From: Hyphomicrobiales bacterium
Lineage (GTDB): Bacteria; Pseudomonadota; Alphaproteobacteria; Rhizobiales; Devosiaceae
Assembly (NCBI GenBank): GCA_015490455.1
Contig: WFXU01000064.1
Coordinates: forward strand, 1 to 40,674
Length of the DNA: 40,674 nucleotides
Reading direction: 5' to 3'
The position numbers were made by a program, and so were the translations under genes. The notes under the pieces are model-generated. The model was not told the origin of the DNA. It did no database searches and worked only from the letters and a program-made list of their open reading frames with translations. This document shows, piece after piece, positions 1-9,379 of the stretch. Every line of letters begins with the position of its first letter. The stretch's first letter is position 1.

Positions 1-307
1 ACGATGAGAGGTAGTCAGGTGTAACAGCAAAGACTTTGAAATAGTTGTTACCACCCTCATCATCCGCCCCACAAATTGAAACTAATATATTTCCGCCCAC
101 TGCCCACTGCCCCCACCCCCCGACTTCTAATTCCAGATTTCCGAATTCTGATTTCCGATTTCTGAGCGATAAATCTTCACAGCCGACCACCTCTGCCTCC
201 CTGCTATCTCCGCTCCCCGCCGCTTTTGCCTTTTGCCCATTTTGCTGCCCGCCTTCCCGCTATCTTTGCCCCTCTGCCCCTCTGCCGGCCGGCCGCTGGT
301 TTAGTAA
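1..307. repeat. Non-coding edge with truncated inverted-repeat element and pyrimidine-rich tract
   Basis: I see no believable gene here. Positions 1-190 hold a copy of a repeat that recurs at 10127-10345. Read on the minus strand, it shares the segment around AACTATTTCA (positions 37-46) and an AGTTTCAATTTG block (near 75-86). Positions 160-180 carry TTCTGAGCGATAAATCTTCAC without its last base, matching 10314-10334 at 20 of 21 bases. The copy runs off the window edge at position 1. Positions 95-118 hold a short tandem of TGCCCAC, and 190-300 is strongly C/T-rich and far less AT-rich than the rest of the window. An 88-codon open frame on plus is only composition-driven (Pro/Ser-rich, no ribosome binding site). 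Confidence 0.6.
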
Positions 308-874
308 TTAGTTGGCTGTGATATCCACCCAGCCATAATTGCCATCAGAGCGCCGATAAACCACATTTATTCCACCATGCCCAGCATGTTTGAACACAAC
401 AACATCGGATTGTGCTAAATCAAGCTCCATAACCGCCTCACCAACCGACATGGTTGCAAGATTGGCTGTATCTTCAGCTATAATTGGCGGGGAAAAATCT
501 TCTTCAACTTCTTCCTGGCTTTCTGGTGAAGCCAAAACATAAGATTGTGCGATGCTCATTTCTTCTTGGCGGGCATTACGGCGGTGATTTTTTAATTTGC
601 GCTTATAGCGGCGTAATCTTTTTTCAATATGTGCGGTCATAGTTTCATAGGCCAAAGTTGCATCTGGCTCTGAAGCACTAGCTTGCAAAACAACCCCCGT
701 ATCAAGATGAATAACGCAATCAGCACGAAATCCAGACCCTTCCGGTTCAATGGTAATATGTCCATCATATCCACCATCAAAATATTTCGTAATGGCTTTA
801 TCAAAATAATCCTGCGCTCTTTTACGCAATGATTCTCCGACATCCATATTTTTTCCTGAAACGCGTAAATTCAT
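308..874 (-). CDS. hpf: Long-form ribosome hibernation promoting factor
   Basis: Binds the 30S decoding region in slow-growing cells and promotes 100S dimers. The 188-residue protein has an N-terminal RaiA/HPF domain (about 1-100) and a C-terminal dimerisation domain (about 125-188, ending GGINVVYRRSDGNYGWVD), the layout of long HPF. I chose the ATG at 874 rather than an upstream start at 940 because it begins MNLRVSGKNMDVG, where family members start, and is preceded by GTGAGG 8 bases upstream. In many alphaproteobacteria hpf lies between rpoN and ptsN; here the preceding gene is uppP and the DNA beyond its 3' end is repeat, so that cluster is not intact on this side. Confidence 0.93.
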   Translation of the reverse strand: MNLRVSGKNMDVGESLRKRAQDYFDKAITKYFDGGYDGHITIEPEGSGFRADCVIHLDTGVVLQASASEPDATLAYETMTAHIEKRLRRYKRKLKNHRRNARQEEMSIAQSYVLASPESQEEVEEDFSPPIIAEDTANLATMSVGEAVMELDLAQSDVVVFKHAGHGGINVVYRRSDGNYGWVDITAN

Positions 875-1035
875 AATAATCCTCACTTTCAATTCAAGAT
901 TGTTTCGCGAAAGTTCGAAACTTTGCCGGCAATTACGCAAATCACCTAAACAAAAGATAGGCTGTGAAAACTATTAGTGCAATGTTTGCAGCAAAATAAT
1001 CCCTATAATTATTAATAAATTTTTGGAAAAATAAT

Positions 1036-1842
1036 TTAATTTCCCATTAATAAAAATAGCAAACCTAAAGAGCCAATAATTATCCGCCAATAAGCAAAAT
1101 ATTTAAACCCATATTTTGAGACAAAATCCAATAAATATCTAACAACCATAGCCCCAACAATAAATGAGGCGACAAATCCTATTGCAATATCAACTCCAAC
1201 GGATGAGTTCAAAATAATATCGCGGCTTTTATAAAAATCATAAATAAAGGCTCCCCCCATAATTGGTAAAGCGATAAAAAAGGTAAATTCAGCGGCCGAA
1301 CGTTTATCTGTGCCAAATAATAATGAGCCCACTATTGTTGCGCCCGAACGTGAAACGCCGGGAATGAGTGCCAACATTTGAAAAAGCCCAATTATCAGGG
1401 CAAGATGCCAAGGGTAAGTATAAATATCTCTATAGCGAACCTTTAATTTCATTCTATCAACAATTAACAGAACAATACCTCCTAAAATCAGCATAATAGA
1501 AATTACCAAAACGCTTTCATAAATAATGGTTTGAATAAAGTCACGCGCTAAAACCCCTGCCAATGCCGCTGGAATGGAGGCTAAACCAACATTGAGCACA
1601 AATAGCCAAGCTCCCTTTTTTCCTCTTAGCGCGTCCTTTATGAGCTGAAATAATTTTCTGAAATAAATTGTTATAATTGCCAAAATTGCGCCCAATTGAA
1701 TAAGTACCACAAAGGTTGCGGGCTGTTTAATGGCAAAAAAATGCCCAGCCAGTAATAAATGCGCGGTTGAGGAGACAGGCAAAAACTCGGTCAGCCCTTC
1801 AATAATACCCAACATTAGGGGAACAAAAATTCCTTGATCCAT
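1036..1842 (-). CDS. uppP: Undecaprenyl-diphosphatase (UppP/BacA)
   Basis: Integral membrane enzyme that dephosphorylates undecaprenyl diphosphate to recycle the lipid carrier for peptidoglycan synthesis; the family also gives bacitracin resistance. The 268-residue protein has the two family signatures: E15 and E19 in EGLTEFLPVSSTAH near the N-terminus, and PGVSRSGATI at 161-170 with R165. Hydrophobic segments run throughout, matching the usual seven to eight membrane spans, and length is normal. The ATG at 1842 has AAGGATG about 9 bases upstream. It is divergent from the GST gene, the same neighbourhood seen in rhizobial genomes. Confidence 0.96.
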   Translation of the reverse strand: MDQGIFVPLMLGIIEGLTEFLPVSSTAHLLLAGHFFAIKQPATFVVLIQLGAILAIITIYFRKLFQLIKDALRGKKGAWLFVLNVGLASIPAALAGVLARDFIQTIIYESVLVISIMLILGGIVLLIVDRMKLKVRYRDIYTYPWHLALIIGLFQMLALIPGVSRSGATIVGSLLFGTDKRSAAEFTFFIALPIMGGAFIYDFYKSRDIILNSSVGVDIAIGFVASFIVGAMVVRYLLDFVSKYGFKYFAYWRIIIGSLGLLFLLMGN

Positions 1843-1870
1843 ATTAATTACATCCTTAAAAACCGTGCAT

Positions 1871-1913
1871 TATAAAAGCGCTTCTAGCTCTTTTTGGCTC
1901 AAAGCGCTATAAT
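1871..1913 (+). promoter_or_regulatory. Putative GST-queG promoter with stem-loop/operator
   Basis: A TATAAT box at 1908-1913 lies 27 bases before the GST start. Overlapping it is an inverted repeat, AGCGCTT (1877-1883) with AAGCGCT (1902-1908). It contains a nested AGC/GCT pair separated by symmetric two-base interruptions. No good -35 box is visible, so the -10 assignment rests on one hexamer. The symmetry between divergent genes suggests an operator, but that is inference. Confidence 0.35.
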
Positions 1914-1940
1914 CATTATTCAATAGGTTGAACTAAGAAA

Positions 1941-2615
1941 ATGTTAAAATTGCTACACCATAAGTTAGATCCTGCATCAAGATTAATTCGCTTAATCCTA
2001 CATGAATATGCGATAGATTTTTCGCTAGAAGAAGCCAGCAACTGGAAGCGCACAAAAAATCTTGATGAAATTGATAATGCGGCCTTCTTACCAATATTAC
2101 TAAATGATAGGATTTCTCCCATTATTGGGCCATTGGCAATAGTGCAACATATTGAAGAAAATTACGCTTTGGAAAATAATCCGCTAATTGCAAAAAATGC
2201 AAAATTACGGGCGGATATATGGCGGCTTTATGATTGGATAATGGGGAAATTTAATGATGAGGTGAGCAATTATATTTTAGAAGAAAAAATAGCAAAAAGT
2301 GAGCAAAAGATAGGTAGTCCAGACCCAGCCATTTTGCGGGCAGCAAAAATAAATCTAAAGCAACATGAAAAATATTTTAATTATTTATTATCCGATAGGA
2401 CCTGGCTGATTGGCAATTATCTTAGTCTTGCCGATTTTGCCCTTAGCGCGCATATTTCGGTGCTGGATTATTTGGGTGAAATTGTCTGGGTTGAAAATAG
2501 TGAATTGAAAAATTGGTATTCTGCTATAAAATCGCGCCCTGCTTTTCGGGCAATATTAAAAGATAAATATGCCAGATTAAAACCTTCTAGCCATTATGCG
2601 GATTTGGATTTTTGA
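1941..2615 (+). CDS. Glutathione S-transferase family protein
   Basis: A 224-residue protein with thioredoxin-fold N-terminal part (about 1-80) and an all-helical C-terminal GST domain (about 90-210, containing the helix motif TWLIGNYLSLADFALSAHI, typical of GST N-capping and hydrophobic staple regions). It probably conjugates or reduces a substrate with glutathione; the substrate cannot be told. Its stop overlaps the TTG start of queG by four bases, so they are co-transcribed. GST-queG-SDR next to uppP is a recurring rhizobial cluster. The ribosome binding site is weak. Confidence 0.85.
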   Translation: MLKLLHHKLDPASRLIRLILHEYAIDFSLEEASNWKRTKNLDEIDNAAFLPILLNDRISPIIGPLAIVQHIEENYALENNPLIAKNAKLRADIWRLYDWIMGKFNDEVSNYILEEKIAKSEQKIGSPDPAILRAAKINLKQHEKYFNYLLSDRTWLIGNYLSLADFALSAHISVLDYLGEIVWVENSELKNWYSAIKSRPAFRAILKDKYARLKPSSHYADLDF

Positions 2616-3760
2616 AACAATTAACTAGGGAGAAATTATTAGTAAAATTAAGGGAGAGAGCAACAAAGCTGGGCTTTACGGAGTTCGGCATAATGGATGC
2701 TGGGGCTGTAAAAAATAATTATTCTCATTTGCAAAATAGTATAAAAAATGGCTGGCACGCGCAAATGAATTGGCTTAGTGACAGACCAAAAAGGCGTGCA
2801 TTTCCTAAAATTCTTTGGCCTGAAGTTAAATCCATAATTGTGGTTGGATTAAATTATGCTCCTAACATAGATATTTTTAAGTTGTTAAAGAAGAAAAATA
2901 GAGCCTTTATTTCTTCTTATGCATTAAATCGTGATTATCATGATATAATAAAGGGGCGCTTAAAGGAATTGGCTTCAATTTTATCATCGGCAAAGGGAAT
3001 AGAGGAGCAAAAGGAAGCAAAGGTAAAAATATTTGTTGACACGGCTCCGGTTATGGAAAAGGCCTTAGCGCAAAAAGCATCTATTGGCTGGATGGGCAAA
3101 CATAGTGTTATAGTTTCTAGAAAAAGCGGGTCTTATTTATTTTTAGGGGTTATTTACACAAATATTGACCTGCCAAAAAGCAAGGAACAGCAGGAAAGAT
3201 GCGGTAGTTGTGAAAAATGTTTAACTATTTGTCCTACAAATGCCTTTATTAGACCCTATGTGCTGGATGCAAGAAAATGTCTTGCTTATTATAATAATGA
3301 ACATAAGGGGCATATTCCATTAGAATTTCGTATTTTGATGGGTAATCGTATTTTTGGTTGTGATGATTGTATCGCTATTTGCCCTTGGAATAAATTTGCT
3401 AAATCTACATCTGAAATAAAATTACAGGCCAGAGAAGAATTGATTGCTCCTGAAATTGCACAATTTTTAAGTTTTGATGACAAAAAATTTCGCGCTTTTT
3501 TCACCCGCTCACCAATAAAACGGCTCGGTATTAAGCGTTTTTTGCGTAATGTGCTAATTTGCGCGGGAAATAGTGAGGATAAAACTCTATTGGCACAAAT
3601 AAAATTTCATCTAACAGATGATTCGCCCTTAGTTAGGGCAATGGCGGTTTGGGCGCTTTATCGTTTGGAAGAAAGAGAAGAATTTTTAGCTATGAGGCAA
3701 TTTTATCTTAAGAATGAAAAAGATGAGCAAGTGGTAAATGAATGGAATATTAGTGGATAA
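2612..3760 (+). CDS. queG: Epoxyqueuosine reductase QueG
   Basis: Cobalamin- and iron-sulfur-dependent enzyme that makes queuosine from epoxyqueuosine in the wobble position of GUN-anticodon tRNAs. The 382-residue protein shows two 4Fe-4S motifs: CGSCEKCLTICP (C197, C200, C203, C207) and CDDCIAICP (C250, C253, C257), with C223 between. D143 in FVDTAPVMEKALAQ matches the catalytic aspartate of the family. A short C-terminal HEAT-like stretch (about 340-360) is present. Translation starts at TTG, coupled to the GST stop by the overlap TTGA. The enzyme of the previous step, QueA, is also in this window at 34126, in a separate operon. Confidence 0.95.
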   Translation: MKQLTREKLLVKLRERATKLGFTEFGIMDAGAVKNNYSHLQNSIKNGWHAQMNWLSDRPKRRAFPKILWPEVKSIIVVGLNYAPNIDIFKLLKKKNRAFISSYALNRDYHDIIKGRLKELASILSSAKGIEEQKEAKVKIFVDTAPVMEKALAQKASIGWMGKHSVIVSRKSGSYLFLGVIYTNIDLPKSKEQQERCGSCEKCLTICPTNAFIRPYVLDARKCLAYYNNEHKGHIPLEFRILMGNRIFGCDDCIAICPWNKFAKSTSEIKLQAREELIAPEIAQFLSFDDKKFRAFFTRSPIKRLGIKRFLRNVLICAGNSEDKTLLAQIKFHLTDDSPLVRAMAVWALYRLEEREEFLAMRQFYLKNEKDEQVVNEWNISG

Positions 3761-3770
3761 TAAGCAAAAA

Positions 3771-4640
3771 ATGCGGATTTTATTTTTTGGTTTTGGTTTT
3801 AGCGCTAAAGCTACAGCGCGCTATATGCAGGATAATTTTTCTAATATTGAAAAAATTTCTGCAACAATTAGACAAAGTGAACATATTGAAAAATTAAAGC
3901 GGCAAAATATTTTTCCCATTTTTTTCGCTAATGGTAAAATTAGCGATGAATTAAAAGAAGAAATCTCACTTGCTACGCATATAATTCACTCTGTTGCCCC
4001 AACTAAACAGGGCGATATTATCTATAATTCCTTATATGGACATTTGCAAAATAGCAGTAATTTACGGTGGATTTGTTATTATTCAACCATTGGGGTTTAT
4101 GGCAATCATGATGGAAAATGGATAGATGAAAGGGCGCTTTGCCAGCCAAAAAATCCCAGATCAATTTTGCGCTTAGCGATAGAAGATAAATGGCGTAATT
4201 TTGCAAATAAAAATAAAATTAAATTGCTGATTTTGCGTTTGGCAGGAATATATGGAAAAAATCGCTCAGTTTTTGACAAATTAAAAAATGGCACGGCAAG
4301 ATCTATCATTAAGAAAGGGCAGGTTTTTAATCGTATCCATGTAAAAGATATTGGCAGAACTACCTCTCTTGCGGCTAAATCTTTATTAAGTGGCACCTAT
4401 AATCTTTGCGATAATGAACCCGCCCCGCCCGAAAATATAGTTGATTTTGCTGCCAAACTGGCAAATATTGAGCCTCCTAAAAAAATTGATTTTGATAAGG
4501 CAGATATGAGTGAAATGGCGCGCTCCTTTTATAATGATAATAAAAGGGTTTCTAATAGGGCAATCAAAAAGGCGCTTAATATGGAGCTTTTATTCCCTAC
4601 CTATAGGGAGGGGCTAAGGGATATTTTCTTTGCCGATTAA
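3771..4640 (+). CDS. Atypical SDR-family NAD(P)-dependent epimerase/oxidoreductase
   Basis: A 289-residue Rossmann protein of the extended/atypical short-chain dehydrogenase group. It opens MRILFFGFGFSAKA, a glycine-rich nucleotide loop, then has YYSTIGVYGNHDGKWIDE (about 100-120) and LRLAGIYGKNRS (about 155), both typical of the epimerase-like SDR family. The substrate is unknown. I prefer the ATG at 3771, 10 bases after the queG stop, because the Rossmann strand follows at once; an ATG at 3738 would add 11 residues inside queG. It ends convergently with the L,D-transpeptidase, overlapping it by four bases. Confidence 0.83.
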   Translation: MRILFFGFGFSAKATARYMQDNFSNIEKISATIRQSEHIEKLKRQNIFPIFFANGKISDELKEEISLATHIIHSVAPTKQGDIIYNSLYGHLQNSSNLRWICYYSTIGVYGNHDGKWIDERALCQPKNPRSILRLAIEDKWRNFANKNKIKLLILRLAGIYGKNRSVFDKLKNGTARSIIKKGQVFNRIHVKDIGRTTSLAAKSLLSGTYNLCDNEPAPPENIVDFAAKLANIEPPKKIDFDKADMSEMARSFYNDNKRVSNRAIKKALNMELLFPTYREGLRDIFFAD

Positions 4641-5266
4641 AGCACGATAATTTTTGCTCCAACCCGCACGCGATTATAAAGATCTATTACATCCATATTC
4701 ATTAAACGTATACAACCAGAAGAAACATTTCTACCTATTGACCAGGCTTCTCTTGTTCCGTGCACACGATAAAGGGTTGAGCCTATATAAAGGGCTCTTG
4801 CTCCAAGCGGATTATCAATTCCGCCGGGCATAAATTTTGGCAATTCGGGTTGGCGTGCGCGCATTTCCGCAGGGGGCGTCCAGCTAGGCCATTTTTTCTT
4901 GGCGCTTATTCTATGGGTGCCGCTCCATTCAAAACCAGGGCGCCCAACCCCAACCCCATAGCGCATAGCATAGCCATTTTTCAGCACTAAATAGAGAAAT
5001 TTTTGCTTTGTATCTACAATAATTGTGCCAACTGGCTGGTTTGTCTTATATGGCACAATTTGGCGAAAATATTTTGGATGCACATTTTTTGTGATTTTTA
5101 ATGTTAAGCCATTTGTTGGTGTGCCAGTTGTTATATTCATGCCAACGGGCGGGGGGTAATAAATATTATTGCCATTGGCAAAACTAGCAAGGGGTAAAAA
5201 TAAATAAATAGCAATAAGGAAAAATATTTTCTTGCCAATAAGAGCAAATTTATAAAGACTTAACAT
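4637..5266 (-). CDS. L,D-transpeptidase (YkuD domain), exported
   Basis: Periplasmic enzyme that forms 3-3 cross-links in peptidoglycan or attaches proteins to it. The N-terminus is a basic stretch followed by a hydrophobic segment ending LPLASFANG, a signal peptide. The YkuD domain (about 75-209) ends with the catalytic motif YRVHGTREAWSIGR, then SSGCIRL, giving H169 and C185. I start at the ATG at 5266 because GTGAG sits 8 bases upstream; a GTG at 5278 would add four residues. It is divergent from tag. Rhizobial genomes usually have many paralogues, so no specific symbol is given. Confidence 0.9.
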   Translation of the reverse strand: MLSLYKFALIGKKIFFLIAIYLFLPLASFANGNNIYYPPPVGMNITTGTPTNGLTLKITKNVHPKYFRQIVPYKTNQPVGTIIVDTKQKFLYLVLKNGYAMRYGVGVGRPGFEWSGTHRISAKKKWPSWTPPAEMRARQPELPKFMPGGIDNPLGARALYIGSTLYRVHGTREAWSIGRNVSSGCIRLMNMDVIDLYNRVRVGAKIIVL

Positions 5267-5404
5267 ATTAATACTCACAAATTATTTGCAAATAGGGTTA
5301 AAATCCCCCATTGACATTATGGTTACAAAAAATGGAAAAGAACGGGTGAAGAAAATTAGTAAATTTTTTACATATTTTTATGGTTTAAGCAAAGTTAAGG
5401 ATTA

Positions 5405-6010
5405 ATGGTGTCAGAGCAACAAAGATGCCCCTGGGGGGTTGGTGATAAACAATATGAGGATTATCACGATAATGAATGGGGATATCCCGTTAAAAATGAT
5501 ATTAAACTATTTGAAAAAATTTCTCTTGAAGCTTTTCAGGCGGGCTTATCTTGGCTGACAATTTTAAGAAAAAGAGAAAATTTTCGCGCGGCTTTCCTGC
5601 AATTTGATTTTAACAAAATAGCCAAATTTGATAAAAATGATATAGAGCGCCTAATGCAAAATAAGAATATTGTTCGCCATCGTGGGAAAATAGAGGCAAC
5701 AATTAATAATGCTAATCGCGCAATAGAGCTAGTTGAGGAATTTGGCTCTTTGGGTAAATATTTTTGGCGTTTTGAGCCGAATATAGATGAAAGACCGACC
5801 GATTTTAGTTGGGAAAATTTACGTAAAATTGCAAAAAATGAAAAATCTATCCAATTAGCAAAAGATATGAAAAAACGCGGCTGGAAATTTTTTGGCCCAA
5901 CAACCGCCTATGCTTTTATGCAAGCTATGGGTCTAGTTAATGATCATGTAGAAACATGTTTTTGTCGTGAAAGGGTTGAAAAAATGCGTAAAAAATTCAT
6001 TCGCCCCTAA
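5405..6010 (+). CDS. tag: DNA-3-methyladenine glycosylase I
   Basis: Base-excision repair enzyme that removes 3-methyladenine from alkylated DNA. The 201-residue protein begins with RCPWG (C8) and has YHDNEWG (H21), while DHVETCFCR near 175-185 supplies the other zinc ligands, matching the Cys/His zinc site of E. coli Tag. ISLEAFQAGLSWLTILRKR carries the catalytic-region glutamate. ATG at 5405 is preceded by AAGGA. It stands alone, divergent from the L,D-transpeptidase; a TTGACA at 5311-5316 has no matching -10 at the right distance. Confidence 0.95.
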   Translation: MVSEQQRCPWGVGDKQYEDYHDNEWGYPVKNDIKLFEKISLEAFQAGLSWLTILRKRENFRAAFLQFDFNKIAKFDKNDIERLMQNKNIVRHRGKIEATINNANRAIELVEEFGSLGKYFWRFEPNIDERPTDFSWENLRKIAKNEKSIQLAKDMKKRGWKFFGPTTAYAFMQAMGLVNDHVETCFCRERVEKMRKKFIRP

Positions 6011-6128
6011 ATAATATATCTGGCAAATTTAGCTGCAAAAATTAAATTTACTTTCTTTCGCAACAAAACCCCGCTTGCCCAAAGGAAAAGTTTGGTTTAG
6101 GGAAAGACAAATAATTTTGGGCTGAAAA

Positions 6129-7589
6129 ATGGCAAAAAAACAAAAAAAACAAAAAGCAAAAGCAAGGTTGGTGCGTGGCTTTAATGATCGCTTAGCCGAT
6201 GATATTCGCGCTACTAATGATATGATGGCTAAAATCCATAAAGTTTTTGAACTTTATGGTTTTGACCCTATAGAAACCCCATTTTTAGAATATAGTGACG
6301 CTTTAGGTAAATTTTTGCCCGATGAAGATAGACCAAATGCGGGTGTGTTCTCTTTACAAGATGAAGATGAACAATGGCTAAGCCTAAGATATGATTTGAC
6401 CGCTCCTTTGGCACGTCATGTAGCGCAAAATATCAATGAAATAAATTTCCCCTATAGAACCTATAGACAAGGCTGGGTGTTTCGTAATGAAAAGCCGGGA
6501 CCTGGAAGGTTTCGTCAATTTATGCAATTTGATGCCGACATTGTTGGTGCGCCAAATATTTCGGCAGATGCAGAAATATGCATGATGATGGCGGATACGA
6601 TGGAGGCTTTGGGCATAAAGAAAGGTGATTATGTTATTCGCGTTAATAATCGCAAAGTTTTAGACGGGGTGCTTGAGGCGATAGGGGTTATTGATGAGGA
6701 ACAAAAACTAAGTGTGCTTAGAGCGATTGATAAGTTGGATAAATTTGGTATTGAAGGCATAAAACTTTTGCTTGGTGAGGGGCGAAAAGATGAGAGCGGA
6801 GATTTTACTAAGGGTGCTGGGCTAAATGAAGCGCAATCAAAAAGCGTCATAGATTATCTTAATGGGGCTGAGCAAAATAATATTGATGGAATTAGCGAAT
6901 TAGAAAATTTGCAGCAATTAGTTATAGGGGCAGGTTATGATGAAAACCGCATAAAAATTGACCCTTCATGTGTTAGAGGGTTGGAGTATTATACCGGCAT
7001 GGTTTATGAAGCCGAGCTTTTATTTGATGTAACCAATGAGAAGGGGCAGAAGGTGCAATTTGGCTCGGTTGGTGGCGGTGGGCGTTATGATGGTTTAATA
7101 AAACGCTTTACCGGTCAAACGGTGCCAGCAACCGGATTTTCCATTGGCGTTTCGCGCCTGTTAACGGCACTAAAAAATCTCGGCAAACTAGAAAATAACG
7201 AAATGCCCGCGCCGATTATTGTCTGCGTGATGGATAAAACCCGCATTAGCGAATATCAGAAAATGGTAACAGAACTGCGCGAGGCCGGCATTCGCGCCGA
7301 ACTATATCAGGGCAACCCGAAAAATTTTGGCAAACAGTTGCAATATGCTGATAGGCGCAATTGTCCCGCCGCCATAATTGCCGGCTCAGATGAATTTAAT
7401 AAGGGAACCGTTCAAATAAAAGACCTTATAGCAGGTAAAGAGGCATCAAAAAATATAAAGGATAATAAAATTTGGAAAAGTAAAAGACCCGGTCAATTTG
7501 AAGTAAAACGCTCTGAAATGGTTGAAAAAATCAAAGAACTACCGGCAATAAGGGTCTATTATCGCGGGGCGAATGATGCAGCAAACTGA
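6129..7589 (+). CDS. hisS: Histidyl-tRNA synthetase (alphaproteobacterial type)
   Basis: Class II synthetase charging tRNA-His. The 486-residue protein has motif 1 and 2 regions ([15 protein letters not shown], then [16 protein letters not shown] near 130-145), the histidine-specific [12 protein letters not shown] (about 280), and [10 protein letters not shown] before a C-terminal anticodon-binding domain (about 360-470). The divergent sequence and length fit the alphaproteobacterial HisRS group, known to work on tRNA-His lacking the usual extra G at -1. It overlaps hisZ by 17 bases, so hisS-hisZ-hisG is one operon, tying charging to histidine synthesis. Confidence 0.95.
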   Translation: MAKKQKKQKAKARLVRGFNDRLADDIRATNDMMAKIHKVFELYGFDPIETPFLEYSDALGKFLPDEDRPNAGVFSLQDEDEQWLSLRYDLTAPLARHVAQNINEINFPYRTYRQGWVFRNEKPGPGRFRQFMQFDADIVGAPNISADAEICMMMADTMEALGIKKGDYVIRVNNRKVLDGVLEAIGVIDEEQKLSVLRAIDKLDKFGIEGIKLLLGEGRKDESGDFTKGAGLNEAQSKSVIDYLNGAEQNNIDGISELENLQQLVIGAGYDENRIKIDPSCVRGLEYYTGMVYEAELLFDVTNEKGQKVQFGSVGGGGRYDGLIKRFTGQTVPATGFSIGVSRLLTALKNLGKLENNEMPAPIIVCVMDKTRISEYQKMVTELREAGIRAELYQGNPKNFGKQLQYADRRNCPAAIIAGSDEFNKGTVQIKDLIAGKEASKNIKDNKIWKSKRPGQFEVKRSEMVEKIKELPAIRVYYRGANDAAN

Positions 7590-8670
7590 CAAACTTAATT
7601 TGCTCAATAATTTACTAGCAATGAGGGCAGAATTAATCAATGTGCCAATTTTGTTGGAAGCCAATATGTTTTTTGAGCTGGCTGGAGAAGAGTTTGGACG
7701 TAAATTATTACTTACCAGTGGGGCTAATAATGTTGAATATTGTTTAAGGCCGGAATTTACCCTTGCTATTGCCAAAAAATTTTTACAGGAAAATAAAAAT
7801 AGCGCTGCTTACGGTTATTTAGGGCCGATATTTCGCCAACATGAAAATGGTCCAAAAGAATTTATCCAAGCCGGCTTGGAATTATTAAATCAGGAAAATC
7901 AGGACGATAGTTTAACCCAAATTTTTACCTTTGCCTTAGAGGCGATAAAAATTTATAATATTAAACCAGTAATTCGTCTGGGTTCAGTAGAATTATTTGC
8001 AGATATTTTGACGCAAATTAATATTCCAAAAGTTTGGCGGCCAAGAATTTTACACCGTTTCGGACAAAAAGAAATAATAAATAAATTATTAGAAAGGCTA
8101 GCTGACCCACAGCAAATAAATGCCGGCTCATTGCCTTGGAAAAAAGAAGAATTAATCAGGGTCGTTTCTGAGCAAATGTTAAATGGAGGGATTTCTCTTT
8201 CTGCTTCACGCACGCCAGAGGAAATTGCTGCGCGCTATATTGAAAAACAAGAATTAGCTAATTCAAAAGTGCCAAAGGAGATTGTCTTCTTGTTACAAAA
8301 CTATCTGAATATAAGGGGAGAAGCGCAAAAAACATTATTGGATATTGAATATTTGGCCAAGCAAAATAATATAAATATTGAAAAATCTCTTTTTCGTATA
8401 AAAAACCATATTGAAAAATTAAAAGATAATTTTTCACCTGAAAATATAATTTTTGATGCCGGTTTTTCCGCCCGCCTTGACTATTATACGGGAATAGTTT
8501 TCCAAATTAGCAAAGAAAATAAAATTCTGGCTTCAGGCGGTGAATATAATCGCTTGCTTGAGCGTCTGGGCGCAGACAAACAAATTAACGCTACTGGTTG
8601 TTCGGTTTGGGTTAATAGGCTTAATGCGCTTAATAATTTTGATAAAACAGAAGAATTTATAAGGGTTTAG
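7573..8670 (+). CDS. hisZ: ATP phosphoribosyltransferase regulatory subunit HisZ
   Basis: A catalytically dead paralogue of HisRS that joins short-form HisG in a hetero-octamer and is required for the first step of histidine synthesis and its feedback control. The 365-residue sequence keeps HisRS-fold segments ([48 protein letters not shown]) but lacks the anticodon-binding domain. The first ATG of ATGATG at 7573 starts inside hisS. Its stop is four bases before hisG, consistent with stoichiometric translation of the two subunits. Confidence 0.93.
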   Translation: MMQQTDKLNLLNNLLAMRAELINVPILLEANMFFELAGEEFGRKLLLTSGANNVEYCLRPEFTLAIAKKFLQENKNSAAYGYLGPIFRQHENGPKEFIQAGLELLNQENQDDSLTQIFTFALEAIKIYNIKPVIRLGSVELFADILTQINIPKVWRPRILHRFGQKEIINKLLERLADPQQINAGSLPWKKEELIRVVSEQMLNGGISLSASRTPEEIAARYIEKQELANSKVPKEIVFLLQNYLNIRGEAQKTLLDIEYLAKQNNINIEKSLFRIKNHIEKLKDNFSPENIIFDAGFSARLDYYTGIVFQISKENKILASGGEYNRLLERLGADKQINATGCSVWVNRLNALNNFDKTEEFIRV

Positions 8671-8674
8671 GCTA

Positions 8675-9379
8675 ATGGATAAAATAATATTAGCAATTCC
8701 CTCTAAAGGTAGGCTTGAAGAACAATCAAGAAAAATATTTTTGGAAGCCGGAATGGAAATAAAAAGGGCTGGAGGGGCGCGCTCTTATAGTGGGGAGCTA
8801 ACGGGCTTTGATGATATATTGGTGCGTTTTTTACCGGCAGGGGAAATAGCGCGCGAATTGGTAAAGGGAAATATTGATATTGGCATAACGGGAGTTGATT
8901 TAATCCATGAAACGGCCGAAAATGCGATTAATTCTGTAGTATTAGCGTGTGAGTTGGGCTTTGGGCGAGCAGATGTTGTTTTGGCTGTCCCTGATGGTTG
9001 GATAGATGTAACCCATATGCATGATTTGTTTGATGTGGCTTCTGATTTTCGGGTAAAACACGGGCGCTGGTTAAGAATTGCAACAAAATATGTCAATTTG
9101 ACACGTAAATTTCTGGCCGAACATGGAATTGCCCAATATCGTATTGTGCAATCTGTTGGGGCGACAGAAGCGGCACCCGCTTCAGGAGTTGCAGATTTAA
9201 TTGTAGATATAAGTTCAACCGGTTCAACCCTTAAAGCCAATGGGCTGCGCATTTTAGAAAATGGAATAATTTTACAAAGTGAGGCCAATTTAATTATTTC
9301 TAAATCATCTGAATGGACCCCTGCAAAAAGGATGGCAATAGCACAAATTCTTGATGCAATTGGCATAATGGAAAAATAG
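8675..9379 (+). CDS. hisG: ATP phosphoribosyltransferase catalytic subunit, short form
   Basis: Catalyses ATP + PRPP to phosphoribosyl-ATP, the committed step of histidine synthesis. At 234 residues it lacks the C-terminal regulatory ACT-like domain of long HisG, which explains the adjacent hisZ. Motifs seen: AIPSKGRL at the N-terminus, GNIDIGITGVDLI (about 68-80), and DLIVDISSTGSTLKANGL near 170-187, the PRPP-binding loop. The stop shares one base with the GTG start of the next gene. Confidence 0.95.
   Translation: MDKIILAIPSKGRLEEQSRKIFLEAGMEIKRAGGARSYSGELTGFDDILVRFLPAGEIARELVKGNIDIGITGVDLIHETAENAINSVVLACELGFGRADVVLAVPDGWIDVTHMHDLFDVASDFRVKHGRWLRIATKYVNLTRKFLAEHGIAQYRIVQSVGATEAAPASGVADLIVDISSTGSTLKANGLRILENGIILQSEANLIISKSSEWTPAKRMAIAQILDAIGIMEK

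Noticed and set aside
45-311. 88-codon plus-strand open frame rich in Pro, Ser and Cys
   Set aside because: It lies in the pyrimidine-rich repeat tract, has no ribosome binding site, and its residues follow from base composition.
5340-5354. Possible LexA box GAAC-N7-GAAA before tag
   Set aside because: The second half site is GAAA, not GAAC, and it is not aligned with a recognisable promoter. It is attractive because tag is a repair gene, but it fails the consensus.
8785-9366. 193-codon minus-strand frame opposite hisG
   Set aside because: It is the antisense shadow of hisG, which has clear motifs and context; no ribosome binding site or family match was seen.
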